From an uncultured Porphyromonas sp. (GTDB lineage: Bacteria; Bacteroidota; Bacteroidia; Bacteroidales; Porphyromonadaceae), in NCBI GenBank assembly GCA_900546675.1, contig URDQ01000078.1, positions 1-7,284 of the forward strand: a stretch of DNA of 7,284 nucleotides, given 5' to 3'. Positions 5,926-7,284 of the stretch are shown here, in pieces. Below the pieces are notes generated by a model. It ran no database searches and was not told the DNA's origin. It saw only the letters and a list, made by a program, of their open reading frames with translations. Each line of letters opens with the position of its first letter. Positions within the stretch are counted from its first letter, which is position 1. Both the position numbers and the translations under genes were made by a program.

Positions 5926-6951
5926 TTACTTCTTCTTTCGTCCAGTCATCCGCTCGAGCGAGTCAAAGCCCTGCCCATATACGCCATGCACCGTAGACTC
6001 GGAGATAAAGGCGTCGGGGTCTACCGAGTTAATCACTTGATAGAGACCACCGCGCATACTCTTGCGTATGGTCACCAGTACCACGTGCATCTGTTGGTGA
6101 CTATAGCCACCCTCACCGTGGAGTATGGTGCAGCCATGGCCTAGGCGATGCGTGATAGCCTCGCTGAGCTGCTCGTACTTGGTACTGACGATGAGTAGCT
6201 GCACAGACTGCTTGTTGGCCTCCATAATGTAGTCCAGCATCTGCCCCACGATCGTGATCTCGATGAAAGAGAAGGCGAGCTTGCCTAGAGCCGTACCCCA
6301 GCTGTACTGAGGCCCGAAGAAGTGGCTCACGAGTGCACCCGTCGTGACGATAATCGCATCCATAAAGATCATAGCACGACCTAGAGAGAGCGTGCTGTAC
6401 TTATTGATGATCGCCACGATGATATCAGTACCACCAGTGCTACCATTGGCAGAGAAGACAAGGCCTAGTCCCGCTCCACAGAGCGCTGCACCGACGACTA
6501 GCGCGACAAACGGCTCGTCAGGAGCTAAGAGGGGGCCGAAGTTGGGGAGTGTACTGGTCAGCCAGACGGGCAGATTGTTGTACACCTCTAGTCCTTGTCC
6601 CACCATAGGGGTAAAGAGCGCTTGTCCTACGGGAATCGTGACGGCAAGCATCAGGACGGCTATGATTGTCTTCATCGAGAAGCGCCACCCTAGGATCCAT
6701 ATCGAGAGGAGTAGCAAGCCGACATTGATGATGTTGTAAGGTATACTGGCTGGGATATTCGTTGCCAGCTGAATGATCGTGGTCAGTCCCGCCAGTCCTC
6801 CCGAGGTGATGTCTTGTGAGAGGATGAAGGCTGTCCAGCCAAACGTGTAGATGACTACACCAGCGAAGATGAGTAGGACATCCTTTAGAAAGCGCGCAGA
6901 CTTGCGTGGGTCGGGATAGCGTAAAGGTCTTTTCGTAGCCATGAGTGACAT
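5926..6951 (-). CDS. YitT family membrane protein with C-terminal DUF2179 domain
   Basis: This 341-residue integral membrane protein has the YitT architecture: an N-terminal cytoplasmic stretch, about five hydrophobic segments (roughly 23-44, 72-90, 95-112, 147-167 and 191-208) and a soluble C-terminal DUF2179 domain (about 250-325). Family motifs are visible: SGGLAGL (50-56), GSTGGTD (170-176), and in the C-terminal domain the glycine-rich GEGGYS and the VDPDAF...VYGQGF pattern. The family's substrate is unknown; a transport role is usually assumed. An earlier in-frame GTG (6978) lies in the loop of a leader hairpin and would add nine unconvincing residues, so the ATG at 6951 is chosen; a further ATG at 6942 is also possible. 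A textbook promoter lies about 60 bp upstream. It begins the operon with the PSP1-domain gene and gldH. Confidence 0.87.
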   Translation of the reverse strand: MSLMATKRPLRYPDPRKSARFLKDVLLIFAGVVIYTFGWTAFILSQDITSGGLAGLTTIIQLATNIPASIPYNIINVGLLLLSIWILGWRFSMKTIIAVLMLAVTIPVGQALFTPMVGQGLEVYNNLPVWLTSTLPNFGPLLAPDEPFVALVVGAALCGAGLGLVFSANGSTGGTDIIVAIINKYSTLSLGRAMIFMDAIIVTTGALVSHFFGPQYSWGTALGKLAFSFIEITIVGQMLDYIMEANKQSVQLLIVSTKYEQLSEAITHRLGHGCTILHGEGGYSHQQMHVVLVTIRKSMRGGLYQVINSVDPDAFISESTVHGVYGQGFDSLERMTGRKKK

Positions 6952-6960
6952 ATTTATTAC

Positions 6961-6994
6961 TTGGCGAAGGGGGGACACGTCCCTCGGCCGCCAA
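6961..6994 (-). promoter_or_regulatory. Leader hairpin just upstream of the yitT-family start codon
   Basis: In the 5' leader TTGGCG (6989-6994, minus strand) pairs with CGCCAA (6961-6966), and an inner GGGA/TCCC stem closes on a four-base loop. The structure ends nine nucleotides before the ATG at 6951 and is followed by an A/T-rich AGTAATAAAT. Such a hairpin next to a start region could modulate translation or mRNA stability. No known riboswitch class is recognised. Confidence 0.4.
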
Positions 6995-7008
6995 ATTCAG
7001 AAGTTACA

Positions 7009-7039
7009 CAAAGGTAGCAAAAAAGAAGACTGACACAAA
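7009..7039 (-). promoter_or_regulatory. Bacteroidota-type promoter of the yitT-ricT-gldH operon
   Basis: On the minus strand TTTG (7036-7039) is followed after exactly 19 bp by TACCTTTG (7009-7016). This is a perfect match to the Bacteroidota housekeeping sigma-factor consensus, TTTG at -33 and TAnnTTTG at -7, with typical spacing. Transcription should begin near 7000-7004, leaving a leader of about 50 nt before the ATG at 6951. It lies downstream of the tRNA-Pro terminator, so the operon has its own promoter. Confidence 0.8.
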
Positions 7040-7190
7040 AAGGGAGTCGATCCGTGAGGGGAATATTTGTAGCTTTGCCTTCACTATAGATTGCTAACGA
7101 AGATATCTTATGCTGGACCACCCACTCACCGCCCAGACCCCTGAAGAGGTCTACGATGCCTCCACGCCAATCTGTGACGGAAGGGCAGAG

Positions 7191-7228
7191 AAAAAAGGTG
7201 ACAGCCGAACTACTTCGACGATCACCTT
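7191..7228 (-). terminator. Intrinsic terminator of tRNA-Pro
   Basis: On the minus strand AAGGTGA (7222-7228) pairs with TCACCTT (7195-7201). Inside, after a TC/TG internal mismatch, GTCGAA pairs with TTCGGC around a GTAG loop. The right arm runs straight into a T tract (T6 in all, 7191-7196). It starts four bases past the tRNA 3' end, a classic tRNA-terminator arrangement. Confidence 0.85.
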
Positions 7229-7231
7229 GAG

Positions 7232-7284
7232 TCGGGATGAGAAGACTCGAACTTCCGACCTCCACGTCCCGAACGTGGCGCGCT
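7232..7284 (-). tRNA. tRNA-Pro (anticodon CGG), 5' part cut off by the window edge
   Basis: Read on the minus strand, the window holds tRNA positions 21 to 73. These are the 3' strand of the D stem (GCGC), anticodon stem CCACG/CGTGG with loop TTCGGGA, variable loop AGGTC, T stem GGAAG/CTTCT with loop TTCGAGT, and the 3' acceptor strand CATCCCG plus discriminator A. The anticodon is CGG, reading the proline codon CCG. G72 and A73 fit bacterial proline identity. CCA is not encoded, since CTC follows A73, as is common in Bacteroidota. Positions 1-20 lie beyond the right edge. Confidence 0.93.

Noticed and set aside
6952..6978. Nine-codon N-terminal extension of the yitT-family gene from a GTG at 6978
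   Set aside because: The GTG lies in a leader hairpin loop, the extra residues match nothing in the family, and an ATG at 6951 follows an A/T-rich start region.
6957..7265. Minus-strand frame of about 100 codons upstream of the yitT-family gene
   Set aside because: It covers the tRNA 3' end, its terminator and the consensus promoter, and the translation shows no family features.
7110..7284. Open plus-strand frame starting ATG at 7110 and running off the right edge, with a TAnnTTTG match at 7070-7077
   Set aside because: It runs antisense through the tRNA-Pro gene and its terminator, has no recognisable motif, and the -7 match lacks an upstream TTTG box.

Overview
This looks like ordinary chromosomal housekeeping DNA from a member of the Bacteroidota, most likely the Porphyromonas group. 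The evidence is a GldH-family lipoprotein gene, promoters of the Bacteroidota type (TTTG about 19 bp upstream of TAnnTTTG), weak or absent Shine-Dalgarno sequences, a tRNA gene without encoded CCA, and roughly half G+C. The genus is inferred from gene content and general resemblance; no database search was made.

Every protein gene is on the minus strand, so transcription runs from right to left. At the right edge is the 3' part of a tRNA-Pro(CGG) gene (7232-7284), followed by a strong intrinsic terminator (7191-7228). A textbook promoter (7009-7039) then starts a transcription unit of three genes: a YitT-family membrane protein (5926-6951), a PSP1-domain RicT/YaaT-like cysteine-cluster protein (4583-5887) and a GldH-family lipoprotein (4067-4555). 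This unit ends in a long, nearly perfect hairpin that can terminate in both directions (3994-4055).

The only large non-coding stretch (3530-4066) holds that terminator, a cluster of related CACGTG/CTACGTG-containing palindromes followed by T6 tracts (3668-3832), a possible plus-strand promoter motif, and a probable promoter for the next unit. That second unit has tightly packed genes: a flippase-like/UPF0104 polytopic membrane protein (2477-3529), the M20-family aminoacyl-histidine dipeptidase PepD (1020-2480, 4-bp overlap) and malonyl-CoA:ACP transacylase FabD (115-1005, 14-bp gap). Past fabD are a -7-like promoter motif pointing out of the window and a strong GTAGGGACGCA palindrome (50-92).

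Together the genes cover fatty-acid precursor supply (FabD), peptide catabolism (PepD, fitting an asaccharolytic peptide fermenter), envelope functions (flippase-like protein, GldH, YitT) and a probable RNA-metabolism factor (RicT-like). I found no mobile element, CRISPR array, toxin-antitoxin pair or defence system. The most interesting unexplained signal is the palindrome cluster and possible small-RNA region in the 3530-4066 spacer. Several gene starts are corrected here to ATG codons (5887, 6951).
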